Positions 42,620 through 52,812 of a stretch of 64,000 nt of DNA are shown here, piece by piece. The notes beneath the pieces were generated by a model. The model did no database searches, was not told the origin of the DNA, and saw only the letters and a program-made list of their open reading frames with translations. Each line of letters opens with the position of its first letter. Within the stretch, counting starts at the first letter, position 1. A program made the position numbers and the translations under genes. The stretch lies in the NCBI RefSeq assembly GCF_026230175.1, contig NZ_CP104208.1:1054001-1118000 (forward strand), written 5' to 3'. The stretch comes from Desulfovibrio mangrovi (GTDB lineage Bacteria; Desulfobacterota; Desulfovibrionia; Desulfovibrionales; Desulfovibrionaceae).

Positions 42620-44098
42620 ATGGCCGGTTCCGACGACAGCCGCCAGATGGGCGCTGAAGAAAGTTTTGAAGCGATGCTGGATGCCTACACGGGCTCCATG
42701 GGTGAAAGCCTTAAGGTTGGCGACCGCGTGAAAGGCACGGTCATCAGCATTACCGCTGACAGCGTGTTTGTGGACACCGGCACCAAGGTAGACGGCGTTG
42801 CCGAGCGCAACGAATTCCTTGATGATGCAGGCGAACTGACCATCAAGGACGGCGACGAAGTTGAACTCTACGTCATGGCCGCTTCGGCACAGGAAATTCG
42901 CCTGTCCAAGGCTCTTTCCGGAGTTGGCGGTGCCGCCATTCTGGAAGATGCCTACAAAGCCAATTTGCCTGTAGAAGGCCGCGTTGTTGCCACCCGCAAG
43001 GGCGGCTACGATGTTGAAGTGCTCAAGCGCCGTGCATTCTGCCCCGTCAGCCAGATCGACACCCGCTTCGTGGAAGACGCGGAAGCCTATGTCGGTCAGA
43101 CCTTCCAGTTCCAGATCATCAAGTTTGAACAGAACGGCCGCAACGTAGTTGTTTCCCGCCGCGTACTGCTTGAGAAGGAGCAGGAAGCCAAGCGTGCCGA
43201 GTTCCTTGCCGAGATCAAGGAAGGCTCCGTTGTTGACGCCAAGATCGTCCGCCTTGCTCCCTTCGGCGCTTTTGCCGAAATCCAGCCCGGCATTGAAGGC
43301 CTGATTCATGTTTCCGAGCTCTCCTGGGCCCGTATCGGCGCTGCCGATGAAGCCGTGAGCGAAGGCGACGTAGTTCGTGCCAAGATTCTTTCCATTGAGA
43401 CCGACAAGAAGGGCCAGCTGCGCATCTCCATGTCTGCCAAGCAGGTTATGGAAAACCCCTGGACCCGTGTTGCCGAAGACCTCAAGGAAGGCGAAGTACG
43501 TGAAGGCAAGGTTGTACGCCTCACCAACTTCGGCGCATTCGTTGAAGTGCTGCCCGGCATTGACGGTCTGGTTCACATTTCCGAAATGTCCTACACCAAG
43601 CGTGTTCACAAGCCCGGCGACATGGTTGCCGTGGGTGACAAGGTCATGGTGAAGGTCAAGGGCATCGACCTCAACGCACAGCGCGTTTCCCTGAGCATGA
43701 AGGAAGCAGAAGGCGACCCGTGGGCAGGCGTTGAAGAGCGCTTTGCTGCCGGCTCCACCGTGGAAGGCAAGGTTGAATCCCGCACCGACTTCGGTCTGTT
43801 CGTGGCACTTGCCCCCGGCATTACCGGCCTTATGCCCAAGTCCAACATGGCCAAGGCTGACAAGGCCGCCAATCTGGACAACGCAAAGCCCGGCGACACC
43901 CTGCAGGTTACTGTGGCTCAGGTTCGCACCGCCGAACGCAAGATCACCCTTGCCCCCGTGGGCGTGGAAACCGAAGAAGACACCTCCTGGAAGGAATACC
44001 GCAAGCCCAAGGCCGAAAAGACCACGGTTTCCGGTGACACCTCCGCCTTCTCCAACACGCTGGGCGCAGCTCTCAAGAACGCCCTGAAGAACAAGTAA
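42620..44098 (+). CDS. S1 RNA-binding domain protein (30S ribosomal protein S1 family), five S1 repeats
   Basis: A 492-residue protein with five S1 OB-folds at about 32-104, 115-185, 200-272, 285-362 and 372-447. Repeats 3-5 carry the FGAFAEIQPGIEGLIHVSEL and FGLFVALAPGITGLMP type cores. An acidic helix precedes them (ESFEAMLDAY). Most ribosomal S1 proteins have six repeats, and Desulfovibrio genomes often hold a second, longer S1 elsewhere, so this may be the minor paralogue or the main S1. Followed by its own terminator and htrA. Confidence 0.88.
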   Translation: MAGSDDSRQMGAEESFEAMLDAYTGSMGESLKVGDRVKGTVISITADSVFVDTGTKVDGVAERNEFLDDAGELTIKDGDEVELYVMAASAQEIRLSKALSGVGGAAILEDAYKANLPVEGRVVATRKGGYDVEVLKRRAFCPVSQIDTRFVEDAEAYVGQTFQFQIIKFEQNGRNVVVSRRVLLEKEQEAKRAEFLAEIKEGSVVDAKIVRLAPFGAFAEIQPGIEGLIHVSELSWARIGAADEAVSEGDVVRAKILSIETDKKGQLRISMSAKQVMENPWTRVAEDLKEGEVREGKVVRLTNFGAFVEVLPGIDGLVHISEMSYTKRVHKPGDMVAVGDKVMVKVKGIDLNAQRVSLSMKEAEGDPWAGVEERFAAGSTVEGKVESRTDFGLFVALAPGITGLMPKSNMAKADKAANLDNAKPGDTLQVTVAQVRTAERKITLAPVGVETEEDTSWKEYRKPKAEKTTVSGDTSAFSNTLGAALKNALKNK

Positions 44099-44121
44099 GC
44101 TTCTTCACATCTGAGTATATG

Positions 44122-44149
44122 AAAGGCCGGTCTCTGACCGGCCTTTTTT
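44122..44149 (+). terminator. Terminator of the S1-domain gene
   Basis: A 10-bp stem AAAGGCCGGT/ACCGGCCTTT with loop CTCTG, then TTT. Confidence 0.9.
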
Positions 44150-44159
44150 ATTTTTCCGG

Positions 44160-44187
44160 TTTACAAGCTGAAAAAACGGACTATTAT
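44160..44187 (+). promoter_or_regulatory. Promoter of htrA
   Basis: TTTACA, 16 bases, TATTAT: five of six matches in each box, 64 bases before the start codon. Confidence 0.55.
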
Positions 44188-44250
44188 CTAGGGGTCGGAA
44201 ATTCTGCCGTTGCTACCCATTTTCATGCAGAATTCTCAAGGAGAACCGAA

Positions 44251-45687
44251 ATGAATCGTCATACCCCAAAAGCTCTTGTCGTTTCCCCACTGCTGGTGCT
44301 GCTCATGGCTGCAGCCGCAATTGCGGCAAACCTGCCCGACTTTACCGTCCTTGCAAAGAAGGCCGGTCCCGCCGTGGCCAACATCAGCACGGAAAAAACC
44401 GTTGAAGCATCCAACAATAAAGGGTTGCAGGACTTTTTGCGCAAGCATCCGCGCGGCACTCCCTTTGACGACTTTTTTGACCAGTTCGACCAGTTTTTCG
44501 GCAACCGCGGAGATCAGCAGCCCCGCAAGGAACGCTCTCTGGGCTCCGGCTTCATTATCTCGCCTGACGGCTATGTGGTAACCAACAACCACGTCATCGA
44601 AAATGCGGATATCATCCGCGTAAACATCGAAACCGGCCAGAACAGCTCCGAATCCTTCATCGCCAAGGTCATCGGTGCCGACCCAGAGACCGACCTTGCG
44701 CTTCTGAAGGTGGAAGCCAAGCGCGCCCTGCCCTTCGTCAGCTTCGGTAATTCGGACAACCTTGAAGTAGGCGAATGGGTCATGGCCATCGGCAACCCCT
44801 TCGGGCTTGACCATACCGTGACCGCGGGCATTGTCAGCGCAAAGGGCCGCAACATCCGCTCCGGCCCGTTTGACAACTATCTGCAGACCGACGCCTCCAT
44901 CAACCCCGGCAACTCCGGCGGTCCCCTTATCAACGGCGACGGTGAGGTCATCGGCATCAACACCGCCATCATTGCGCGCGGTCAGGGCATCGGCTTTGCC
45001 ATTCCCAGCAACATGGCCAAGCGCATCATCAACCAGTTGAAGACTGACCAGACCGTGCGCCGAGGCTGGATTGGCGTAAACATCACCGATGTGGACGAAA
45101 ACACCGCCAAGGCTCTCGGCCTCAAGAGTGACAAAGGCGCATTCGTTGCAGGCGTCATTCCCGGCCAGCCTGCGGACAAGGCCGGTCTCAAATCCGGCGA
45201 CGTCATCACCAGCGTGAACGAAAAGGAAATCACCTCCTCCAGCGAGTTGATCAATGCCATTGCCAACCTGCCCCCCGGCGACAAAGCCAAGCTGACCATC
45301 GTACGTGAAGGCAAGCCCCGCACCGTACTGATCACCCTTGGTGAACGCAGCAAGGAAGTGGCCAAGGCTCCCAGCCAGCCCTCCAAGGAGGCCAGCTTTG
45401 ACCAGCTCGGCATCAAGCTTCGCCCCGTGACAGCCACGGAAGCCAAGGCGCTTGGTCTGGATGCGGTTGCCGGCATTCTCGTCACCGAAGTTGATCAGAC
45501 CAAGGCGGCAGCAGAAGCTGATATCCGCCCCGGAGATGTCATTCTGCAGGCCAACCTCAAGCCCGTGAACACCGTTGAGGAGTTCAGCAAGATCCTCAAG
45601 GAGGAAGGCGAAGCCCGCGGTGCCATCATGCTGCAGATCAAGCGGCGCGGCATTGTGCAGTTCCGTTCCATCGCCATCACCCGATAA
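44251..45687 (+). CDS. htrA: HtrA/DegP-family periplasmic serine protease
   Basis: A 478-residue Do-type protease and chaperone. Signal peptide ending near residue 26 (AAAIAA). Catalytic triad: His in VTNNHVI, Asp in DLALLK, Ser in GNSGGP. Two PDZ domains follow, about 270-365 and 380-475 (GWIGVNI; IRPGDVILQANLKPV). It degrades misfolded envelope proteins. ATG 44251 follows AAGGAGA; the open frame upstream runs back into the terminator of the previous gene and is not coding. Confidence 0.96.
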   Translation: MNRHTPKALVVSPLLVLLMAAAAIAANLPDFTVLAKKAGPAVANISTEKTVEASNNKGLQDFLRKHPRGTPFDDFFDQFDQFFGNRGDQQPRKERSLGSGFIISPDGYVVTNNHVIENADIIRVNIETGQNSSESFIAKVIGADPETDLALLKVEAKRALPFVSFGNSDNLEVGEWVMAIGNPFGLDHTVTAGIVSAKGRNIRSGPFDNYLQTDASINPGNSGGPLINGDGEVIGINTAIIARGQGIGFAIPSNMAKRIINQLKTDQTVRRGWIGVNITDVDENTAKALGLKSDKGAFVAGVIPGQPADKAGLKSGDVITSVNEKEITSSSELINAIANLPPGDKAKLTIVREGKPRTVLITLGERSKEVAKAPSQPSKEASFDQLGIKLRPVTATEAKALGLDAVAGILVTEVDQTKAAAEADIRPGDVILQANLKPVNTVEEFSKILKEEGEARGAIMLQIKRRGIVQFRSIAITR

Positions 45688-45703
45688 TTCATGACAAAAG
45701 AAC

Positions 45704-45734
45704 GCGGGCGTTCCGACCGGAGCGCCCGCTTTTT
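45704..45734 (+). terminator. Terminator of htrA
   Basis: An 11-bp stem GCGGGCGTTCC/GGAGCGCCCGC (one G-T) with loop GACC, then TTTTT. Confidence 0.9.
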
Positions 45735-45736
45735 CA

Positions 45737-45765
45737 TTGGCTTTCACCCTCTCCCCTGCTACTAT
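45737..45765 (+). promoter_or_regulatory. Candidate promoter of hslU
   Basis: TTGGCT, 17 bases, TACTAT, ending 43 bases before the hslU ATG and directly after the htrA terminator. Confidence 0.4.
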
Positions 45766-45807
45766 TCCGGCCCGCTGCACGGATAATTACAGCTTTCAGG
45801 AGTTTCC

Positions 45808-47166
45808 ATGAGCGCTCTTACGCCTAGAGAAATCGTTTCCGAACTGGATAAGTATATCATCGGCCAGAAGGATGCCAAACGCATGGTGGCAGTCGCCATG
45901 CGCAACCGCTGGAGACGCCAGCAGATTGAGCCCGCCCTTCGCGACGAAATAGCCCCCAAGAATATCATCATGATGGGTCCCACCGGCGTGGGCAAGACCG
46001 AAATCGCCCGCCGTCTCGCCAAGCTTTCCGCCTCCCCCTTCGTGAAGGTGGAAGCCACCAAGTTCACCGAAGTAGGCTATGTGGGACGCGACGTGGAATC
46101 CATGATCCGCGACCTGATGGAACTGGGCATCGCACTCATCCGCGAGGAAGAGACGGAGCGCGTCCGCACCAAGGCCGAGGCCAATGCCGAAGAAAGCCTG
46201 CTGGACCTGCTGTTGCCCGGCTCCCGCGCCTCTTCCCCCATGACCTCTTTCGACGCTCCTACGCCATCTCCCGCGCCTGCGGGCGACTCCACCCGCGACA
46301 AGATGCGCCAGTTGTTCCGTCAGGGAAAACTGGATGATCGCGAAGTGGAGATGGAAGTGGAAATGCAGGCCGGTCCCCATCTTGAGGTAATGACCATTCC
46401 CGGCATGGAAGAGATCGGCTCCCAGTTCAAGGATGTATTCAGCAAGGCTTTTCCCGCCAAGAGAAAGAAGCGCCGCATGCGTGTAGGCGACGCCTTTGCC
46501 CTGCTCATAGAACAGGAAGCCGCACGCCTGATTGATCCCGACAAAGTCTCAGAAATGGCCCGCGAACGCGTGGAGCAGACGGGCATCATCTTCATCGACG
46601 AAATCGACAAGATTGCCAGCTCCCAGCATGGCGGAAAATCCGCCGACATTTCCCGCGAGGGTGTGCAGCGCGACCTGCTCCCCATTGTGGAAGGCAGCGT
46701 GGTGAACACCAAGTACGGCATGGTGCGCACAGACCACATCCTTTTCATCGGTGCAGGCGCATTCCACTACTCCAAGCCTTCGGACCTCATTCCCGAGCTG
46801 CAGGGCCGCTTCCCACTGCGCACGGAGCTTTCCGCTCTAGGCAAGGACGAATTCCTTCGCATTCTCAAGGAACCGAAGAACGCCCTTACCATCCAGTACA
46901 AGGCCCTTCTGGCCACGGAAGGCGTCACCATAGAGTTCACCGAAGACGGGCTTGAAGAGATTGCCTCCTTTGCCGAACTGACGAACCAGGAAACCGAGAA
47001 TATCGGTGCCCGCCGCCTCTATACAATCATGGAACGCATACTTGCGGATATCTCGTTTGAAGCGCCGGACCGTTCAGGCGACTCCCTCGTGATAGACCGC
47101 GCCTTTGTACAGCAGCAACTGGCCGACGTCCGCGAAGACCGCGACCTTAGCCGGTACATTCTGTAA
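45808..47166 (+). CDS. hslU: ATP-dependent protease ATPase subunit HslU
   Basis: HslU (ClpY) unfolds substrates for the HslV peptidase. The 452 residues show Walker [11 protein letters not shown] (about 52-61), the family's [15 protein letters not shown], the inserted I-domain (about 115-245, here with a low-complexity Ser/Pro/Ala stretch), Walker [13 protein letters not shown] and the C-terminal DLSRYIL that docks in HslV. hslV is not adjacent; the next gene is argB, 39 bases on. Confidence 0.97.
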   Translation: MSALTPREIVSELDKYIIGQKDAKRMVAVAMRNRWRRQQIEPALRDEIAPKNIIMMGPTGVGKTEIARRLAKLSASPFVKVEATKFTEVGYVGRDVESMIRDLMELGIALIREEETERVRTKAEANAEESLLDLLLPGSRASSPMTSFDAPTPSPAPAGDSTRDKMRQLFRQGKLDDREVEMEVEMQAGPHLEVMTIPGMEEIGSQFKDVFSKAFPAKRKKRRMRVGDAFALLIEQEAARLIDPDKVSEMARERVEQTGIIFIDEIDKIASSQHGGKSADISREGVQRDLLPIVEGSVVNTKYGMVRTDHILFIGAGAFHYSKPSDLIPELQGRFPLRTELSALGKDEFLRILKEPKNALTIQYKALLATEGVTIEFTEDGLEEIASFAELTNQETENIGARRLYTIMERILADISFEAPDRSGDSLVIDRAFVQQQLADVREDRDLSRYIL

Positions 47167-47205
47167 CCCTGACACAGAAACTCGATTAGTACGGGAGCAT
47201 AGTGC

Positions 47206-48102
47206 ATGGACCAGCATGAAAAAGACAAAATGAAGTCGCGGGTTCTTATCGAATCCCTGCCCTATATGCGCCAGTTCCACGGCGAGACCGTCGTCATCAA
47301 GTACGGCGGCCACGCCATGAAGGATGCTGAACTCGGCCGTGCCTTTGCTCTGAACATCGTACTGCTCAAATATGTGGGCATTAACCCCGTGGTCATTCAC
47401 GGCGGCGGCCCGCAGATTGGCAGGATGCTGGAAGCGCTGAACATTCAGAGCCACTTCCGCGAAGGACTGCGCGTGACCGACGATGCCACCATGGACGTGG
47501 TGGAAATGGTGCTCGTAGGCAAGGTGAACAAGGAAATCGTGAACATGCTCAACCTTGCGGGGTGCAAGGCTGTGGGGCTCTCCGGCAAGGACGGCAGACT
47601 CATCCGCGCCCGCAAGATGGAGATGGTCATTGAAAACTTCAAGCGCACCCCCGAGATCATCGACCTCGGCAAAGTGGGCGAGGTTGTGGGCGTGGAAACC
47701 TCTCTGCTCCGCTCGCTGGAACGCGATGGATATGTTCCCGTTATCGCCCCCGTGGGCGTAGACGAAGAAGGCATCACCTACAACATCAACGCAGACGCCG
47801 TAGCCGGTGCTGTGGCCGGTGCTCTCAAGGCCAAACGCCTGCTGCTGCTCACGGACGTTCCCGGCATTCTGGACAAGAACAAGGAGTTGCTCTCCTCCCT
47901 CACGGTTCGCCAGGTACACGGCCTCTTTGAGCAGGGCATCCTGCAAGGCGGCATGATCCCCAAGGTGAAATGCTGTCTTGAAGCCCTTGAAGAAGGGGTG
48001 GAAAAAGCCATGATCATTGACGGCCGCGTTGAGAACTCCGTGCTGCTCGAACTCTTCACCGACAAGGGCATAGGCACCCAGATCACTCAGGACGCCAGCT
48101 AA
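47206..48102 (+). CDS. argB: Acetylglutamate kinase
   Basis: ArgB phosphorylates N-acetylglutamate, the second step of arginine synthesis. The 298 residues hold [10 protein letters not shown] (phosphate loop), [11 protein letters not shown] (substrate loop), [28 protein letters not shown] read in two parts, and [14 protein letters not shown]. The N-terminal 15-residue helix is of the kind found in arginine-sensitive hexameric enzymes, so feedback control is likely. It is probably co-transcribed with hslU; no other arg gene is near. Confidence 0.97.
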   Translation: MDQHEKDKMKSRVLIESLPYMRQFHGETVVIKYGGHAMKDAELGRAFALNIVLLKYVGINPVVIHGGGPQIGRMLEALNIQSHFREGLRVTDDATMDVVEMVLVGKVNKEIVNMLNLAGCKAVGLSGKDGRLIRARKMEMVIENFKRTPEIIDLGKVGEVVGVETSLLRSLERDGYVPVIAPVGVDEEGITYNINADAVAGAVAGALKAKRLLLLTDVPGILDKNKELLSSLTVRQVHGLFEQGILQGGMIPKVKCCLEALEEGVEKAMIIDGRVENSVLLELFTDKGIGTQITQDAS

Positions 48103-48124
48103 CAGCCCCGCCTCTCACAAACAT

Positions 48125-48156
48125 AAGCCCCTGCCACATTACGCGGCAGGGGCTTT
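48125..48156 (+). terminator. Terminator of argB
   Basis: An 11-bp stem AAGCCCCTGCC/GGCAGGGGCTT with a nine-base loop, then a T-containing tail. Confidence 0.85.
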
Positions 48157-48256
48157 CTGCTTTTCTGAAGACAGGATTATCATACCTAATCTCATGATTC
48201 CGGTTATTCTTTTATAGTAATTAGAACTACTATCTCTCAATACCGGGAGGCGCGCC

Positions 48257-49816
48257 ATGAGCATACGATTTCGATTGATTCTACCCGTCTGTGTCCTATT
48301 CCTTATTATAGTCGCCATGTTCGGGGGCACTCTCTATGTAACCCAACATCAGGCAAAAGATGGTCTTGCAATCAATCTTGGCGGTCGCCAGCGAATGCTG
48401 ACCCAAAAGATCGCCAAAGAAACACTCGGCTTCATGACTGCGGAGGATAAAACAACCGCAGAAAAACAGGTTCGTGCCTCCATGGAAGTATTCGAGGTGT
48501 CGCTCGATTCGCTGATAAACGGAGGCTATGCGCCGCTAACTCTCGATATCTCAGGCCCCAAAGGCTTTCTCCCGATACCGGATGCTGATGTTCAGCAGCA
48601 GCTCACAAAGGGCAGAACTATCTGGTCAGAATATAAAGGAATGATCGAAGCCGCCCTGAAAGGTGACACCACTGCAGTCAAACAGCTCACCGGATTCAGC
48701 GTGAACGTGCTGGCTGCCATGAACAAGGCTGTCGTCATGTTGCAGGACAAGGCAGAAACCAACATCCGCACCCTGCTCATCATTCAGGCTTCATGCCTTG
48801 GTCTGGCAGTTCTTGCTACTGCCGCCATTCTGTACATCCTGAAGAAACGCATTCTTGCTCCGCTGGACAACTGCGTGAATGCTGCCAAGGAAGTGGCTGC
48901 CGGCAATCTGGGTACACGCGTCAACGTATCCGGCAATGACGAACTCGGCTCTCTGGCAATGGCGCTGCAAACCATGATAGACGAAACCAGACGAGTCGTA
49001 GCCAGCGTTCAGTCCAGTTCGTCAAGCCTGAACACAAGCATGCACGAGCTTTCCAACTCCAGCAAAACCCTCTCCGATGGCGCAACCGAGCAGGCTGCCG
49101 CCGTTGAAGAAATATCCGCTTCGGTGGAAGAAATGACTTCCAATATCAAGCAGAACGCCGAAAACACGCGCAAGACGGAACACATGGCTCTGCAAGCAGC
49201 GAAGGATGCCGAAGAAGGTGGCGAAGCGGTTAACAAGACCGAGTCCGCCATGAAAACCATCTCCGAAAAAATCATCATCATTGAAGAGATTGCCCGGCAG
49301 ACCAACTTGCTGGCCCTGAATGCCGCCATCGAAGCCGCCCGCGCTGGTGAACACGGCAAGGGATTTGCCGTCGTCGCGTCAGAAGTCCGCAAACTCGCGG
49401 AACGCTCGGGGTCTGCAGCATCCGAGATCAGCATCCTTTCCGTTTCAAGCGTCAAAATCGCACAGGAGGCCGGTGCCAAGCTCCGCTCCGTTGTGCCCAG
49501 CATCCGTCAAACTGCGGGACTGGTTCAGGAAATCACTGCGGCAAACAATGAACAATACGCAGGTGCGGAACAAGTAAACAAGGCCATTCAGCAGCTGGAC
49601 TCTGTTGTACAGAGCAATGCGGCAGCTTCTGAGGAACTGGCGGCGTCTTCGGTCCAACTTTCCGATCAGGCCCAGAACCTCATGGATGCCATCAGCTTCT
49701 TCTCACTCGGAAAAATGACCACCACTACATTCTCTCTGGCGCATACCTATGCTCCCGAAGAAGAGCTGGAGGAAGATGAGGATGGCCTGATTCCCGTACC
49801 GGCAGAACTGAGATGA
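48257..49816 (+). CDS. Methyl-accepting chemotaxis protein with PilJ-type N-terminal sensor
   Basis: A 519-residue transducer. Helix 1 (about 7-28); periplasmic helical sensor (30-170) that opens with [16 protein letters not shown], the signature of the PilJ/NarX-like four-helix domain; helix 2 (175-195); HAMP (196-250); and a signalling coiled coil with tip [22 protein letters not shown] split across about 335-360. In NarX-type sensors this periplasmic domain binds nitrate or nitrite, but the ligand here is unknown. No CheR-binding pentapeptide at the acidic C-terminus. Confidence 0.92.
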   Translation: MSIRFRLILPVCVLFLIIVAMFGGTLYVTQHQAKDGLAINLGGRQRMLTQKIAKETLGFMTAEDKTTAEKQVRASMEVFEVSLDSLINGGYAPLTLDISGPKGFLPIPDADVQQQLTKGRTIWSEYKGMIEAALKGDTTAVKQLTGFSVNVLAAMNKAVVMLQDKAETNIRTLLIIQASCLGLAVLATAAILYILKKRILAPLDNCVNAAKEVAAGNLGTRVNVSGNDELGSLAMALQTMIDETRRVVASVQSSSSSLNTSMHELSNSSKTLSDGATEQAAAVEEISASVEEMTSNIKQNAENTRKTEHMALQAAKDAEEGGEAVNKTESAMKTISEKIIIIEEIARQTNLLALNAAIEAARAGEHGKGFAVVASEVRKLAERSGSAASEISILSVSSVKIAQEAGAKLRSVVPSIRQTAGLVQEITAANNEQYAGAEQVNKAIQQLDSVVQSNAAASEELAASSVQLSDQAQNLMDAISFFSLGKMTTTTFSLAHTYAPEEELEEDEDGLIPVPAELR

Positions 49817-49921
49817 TTATATCGGAGTTTGCAAAGAGGCGCACTTGACATTGCCTTCCCTCCCACTACCCTTCATATAGGAACCATGCCGGAGTTGCTG
49901 ATTTCGAAGGAGGTACGTACC

Positions 49922-50161
49922 ATGAAAGGCACAGGTTGTTACACGTGGCCCACAAGCTTTAAGGACACCATGATGTGCGCCACCTTCGCAGAAGCCAATC
50001 TGGAATGCCCGTGCGCCGAATGGAGAGCATGCAAGACTTCTTGTGAAATCTGCAACCGTCCGAGATCCTATGAGGATACGCTTACCTGTATCCCGTACGC
50101 TGAAGCCGGTGTGGATTGTCCTTGCACGTGCGGCAAGTCCGACAACAACGCAACCCATTGA
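49922..50161 (+). CDS. Small Cys-rich protein with an internal duplication, 79 aa
   Basis: Function not recognised. ATG 49922 follows AAGGAGG by eight bases. Eleven cysteines (6, 19, 29, 31, 37, 41, 44, 56, 66, 68, 70). Residues 12-31 and 49-68 are two copies of S-[FY]-[KE]-D-T-x2-C-x2-[FY]-A-E-A-x3-C-P-C, offset by 37. Between them lies CKTSCEIC. No signal peptide. The repeat suggests two equivalent metal sites, perhaps for Zn, Cu or an Fe-S cluster. Own promoter unclear; a very strong terminator follows. Confidence 0.75.
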   Translation: MKGTGCYTWPTSFKDTMMCATFAEANLECPCAEWRACKTSCEICNRPRSYEDTLTCIPYAEAGVDCPCTCGKSDNNATH

Positions 50162-50187
50162 GCACATCTGTTCGAACGGAACTCATG

Positions 50188-50225
50188 AAGAAGGGAGCAT
50201 TCCCGACAGGAATGCTCCCTTCTTT
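50188..50225. terminator. Bidirectional terminator with a 16-bp perfect stem
   Basis: AAGAAGGGAGCATTCC pairs perfectly with its complement around a five-base loop, between the Cys-rich gene and the convergent glycosyltransferase gene. Confidence 0.9.
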
Positions 50226-50247
50226 ACGTCCACATGAAGAATCGCAG

Positions 50248-51528
50248 TTACTTCTGGTACTGCTTCTTCCACTCGTCCAGAAAAAGCACCGCTGTCTCTA
50301 CCGAAGACAACTGCCCGTTCTGCTGCCTGATGGCCCATACGATATCCTGAAATGCCGCATCGGCCGGTATGTTGAGCCGCTGCATCAGTGCGGCAAGTTC
50401 AACACGCAGTTCCTCCGGAATATCATCGGGCAGCATGGCTGATTCGCTGCGGGGGACAGGCCACCCTTCTCTGCGGGAAGCAATGAACTCCGTAAGCGTG
50501 CGCATGCGATTGGCGTAGGTGTGATCACGAAGCACGCGGGCCTGAGCCTTTTCCGCAATGGCCTGCCGTTCGGCTTCATCGCCGAGGTAAGTCTGAATCT
50601 TATCGAGCATCTCTTCCATTGAACCAAAGGTAACCAGCTCGTCAGAGTCAAACAGGTCGCTCATGAGCGAACGACGGTCCACCAGCTGGAAAGCGCCACA
50701 TGCGGCAAGCTCAAACGTTCTGGGATTGACGAAATCGCCGCCGCTGACCAGTTCTCTGGCGTTGACGCTGGAATGCAGGTTCAGGTTGATCTTGGTGGCA
50801 TTGTAAATCTTTACGCAATCCTCGGAGGAAATGCGCGCGCCCTTCATCTGCACGTGCCGCTCCAGCAAGGGTTCACCGTCCCATTCCGTCCCCCATATCT
50901 TGAAGTCCAGATGAGTCAGCTGCCGGAATGCAATGCGCCGGTTCGGATAGCCCGCCCCGAGGAAGGAAACGTCCGATCCGTACTTACGCTGCTCCATGGG
51001 TGAAAGCTCCAGCTTTCTGTGCATGGAGGGCAATGCGGCCATGGGGAGATAAAGGGCGTTATCCACGCCGATGTCCCGTAATTCGCTGATAAAGGGCTCA
51101 TACTGGATAACAGCGAAATAGTCGTAGAACGGGGCAAAACTGCGCCAGTAGGTAAAGAGTCGGAAATCTTCAACAAACCACATGGCCGTGGCGACTCCGT
51201 CCTTGCGCAGTCGCTTGAGCGCCTGACGATTCAACGGAGCCTGTGCAAGACAGAACACAAGATCAGGCTCAAAGGTCTCCACTTTGGCCAGCACGGCCTG
51301 CGAAACGACTTGCAGGAAACTGTTCTCAAGATACTCAAGCCTGTCCGTGGTGACGCGCAGGTCTTTCAGTGCGGAAAATGCGGAATGAAAGGAAGGAGCT
51401 TCAAACACTTCCACGGTATGCCCCAGTTCCTTGAGAGCTTCCACGCAGAAGCGCCCCACCGGAAGCGAGCCGCCGTAGAGGGGAAGCACCACCAGAACAC
51501 GCAGGGAACGTGATAACGTCGTCATCAT
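50248..51528 (-). CDS. CgeB-like glycosyltransferase (GT-B type)
   Basis: A 426-residue cytoplasmic protein. The N-terminal Rossmann part (LRVLVVLPLYGGSLPVGRF; PDLVFCLAQAPL) and the C-terminal NLHSSVNARELVSGGDFVNPRTFELAACGAFQ motif (read as two halves at about 245-278) match the CgeB/DUF3880 glycosyltransferases. A C-terminal helical tail of about 60 residues follows. It lies 36 bases after the GT9 gene and likely acts in the same surface-glycan pathway; donor and acceptor unknown. Confidence 0.82.
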   Translation of the reverse strand: MMTTLSRSLRVLVVLPLYGGSLPVGRFCVEALKELGHTVEVFEAPSFHSAFSALKDLRVTTDRLEYLENSFLQVVSQAVLAKVETFEPDLVFCLAQAPLNRQALKRLRKDGVATAMWFVEDFRLFTYWRSFAPFYDYFAVIQYEPFISELRDIGVDNALYLPMAALPSMHRKLELSPMEQRKYGSDVSFLGAGYPNRRIAFRQLTHLDFKIWGTEWDGEPLLERHVQMKGARISSEDCVKIYNATKINLNLHSSVNARELVSGGDFVNPRTFELAACGAFQLVDRRSLMSDLFDSDELVTFGSMEEMLDKIQTYLGDEAERQAIAEKAQARVLRDHTYANRMRTLTEFIASRREGWPVPRSESAMLPDDIPEELRVELAALMQRLNIPADAAFQDIVWAIRQQNGQLSSVETAVLFLDEWKKQYQK

Positions 51529-51564
51529 ACTGTCCTTGTGAGATTATTCATCTTTCGCATGCAG

Positions 51565-52812
51565 CTACTCGTCGCCGGGCGCAGTGCGTTCATGCGAAAG
51601 CATCCAGTCCGATTCCTGATACAGGGAGGCGGCTTGCGTGTTATCCGCCACGGGGGCCAGTTCCATAAGCCCGAACCGCTCGGCCACAAGGCCGCGCTGG
51701 TCCTTGCGCTGCGGAGTGCCGTCGTCTAGTCCGAAAACGGGCATATACGTCACCCCAACAGCATCCAGCATGCTTACAAGACCAATGATATTCGCGGGGT
51801 AGTCGTCATCAAACTTGCCTGCCAGAATTCGCAGGTACTTGGGATCAGCAAAGGCATTCAGGCATTGGGTGTCGATGGGGCATGGCCGGGATTCAAGACA
51901 GGGAGAGCACGGCAGCACGGCCTGCCAGATGCGATGCCCAAGTCCGTAGGGCCCTGTTTCGTGTGCCCATGCCGATGAGAGGAAGAAGGCTTGCACAGGG
52001 GTACCCAGATGGGCCGCAAGGTGCATGGTTCCGGTGTCCGGTGTAAGCAGCACATCCAGCCCGCCTACGGTATCGATCAACCCTGAAAAATCCGTACGGC
52101 CCACAAGGTTCTCCGTACGCTGCAAAAGCGGCCCGCTGAACTTGCGCATGAGCTGGCTGCCCAGTTGCGCTTCCGCCTTGGTGCCAAGCAGCGTCACCTT
52201 CGGGCCACCGTGGGCTTCGAACACGGCCTGTACGCAATCGGCCAGCATGTCCACAGGCAGAGAACGACGGGAGTTGCGTCCGGCGAGCACCACACCAAGG
52301 CCCCCGCCCTTACGCATGGCAATGGGGTTAACGGCTTCCGGAACTATGGGGGCAGGGGCAAGAAGTCCCCAGAAATCCATGAGGTTCAGCGGGCTTGTCC
52401 TGCGGTTACGCGTCCAGCGAAAGGCAAGGCGCATCCATTGATCCTTCAACGGCTGCCCGCCTTCGCTGCGATAGCCATGAACCGTTTCCGGATCAAACAA
52501 CGTGGCTATGGCAAAGCTCAACCCGGAAAAATTGAGATTGTAGACGGCATCGTACTTTTCCGCCTGCATGGCGGAAAACACGGTCAGATTCGCAAAAAGC
52601 ACCTCTTCGGCTGTGGACGTGCCGTGAGCCTTGATGGCGTGCACCTTCACGTCAGGATATACATGTGCTGCAAGTGCCGAAAGGGATGAATCAATACACA
52701 GGTGCACCTCGGCAGCCCCCTGCCCCAAATCCTGCTGCAAAGAAAGGATGAGCCGCTTTGTTTGCAGAAGGTCACCGAACCGCGCCAATTGGATAACCAG
52801 ATATTTTGCCAT
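51565..52812 (-). CDS. Glycosyltransferase family 9 (heptosyltransferase-like)
   Basis: A 415-residue GT-B enzyme of the ADP-heptose:LPS heptosyltransferase family. N-terminal VIQLARFGDLLQTKRLI; C-terminal donor-site motifs LLTPDTGTMHLAAHLGTPV and AHETGPYG. A Cys-rich loop CSPCLESRPC is typical of the group. It likely adds a sugar to LPS core or another surface glycan. First gene of the pair with the CgeB-like enzyme. Confidence 0.92.
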   Translation of the reverse strand: MAKYLVIQLARFGDLLQTKRLILSLQQDLGQGAAEVHLCIDSSLSALAAHVYPDVKVHAIKAHGTSTAEEVLFANLTVFSAMQAEKYDAVYNLNFSGLSFAIATLFDPETVHGYRSEGGQPLKDQWMRLAFRWTRNRRTSPLNLMDFWGLLAPAPIVPEAVNPIAMRKGGGLGVVLAGRNSRRSLPVDMLADCVQAVFEAHGGPKVTLLGTKAEAQLGSQLMRKFSGPLLQRTENLVGRTDFSGLIDTVGGLDVLLTPDTGTMHLAAHLGTPVQAFFLSSAWAHETGPYGLGHRIWQAVLPCSPCLESRPCPIDTQCLNAFADPKYLRILAGKFDDDYPANIIGLVSMLDAVGVTYMPVFGLDDGTPQRKDQRGLVAERFGLMELAPVADNTQAASLYQESDWMLSHERTAPGDE

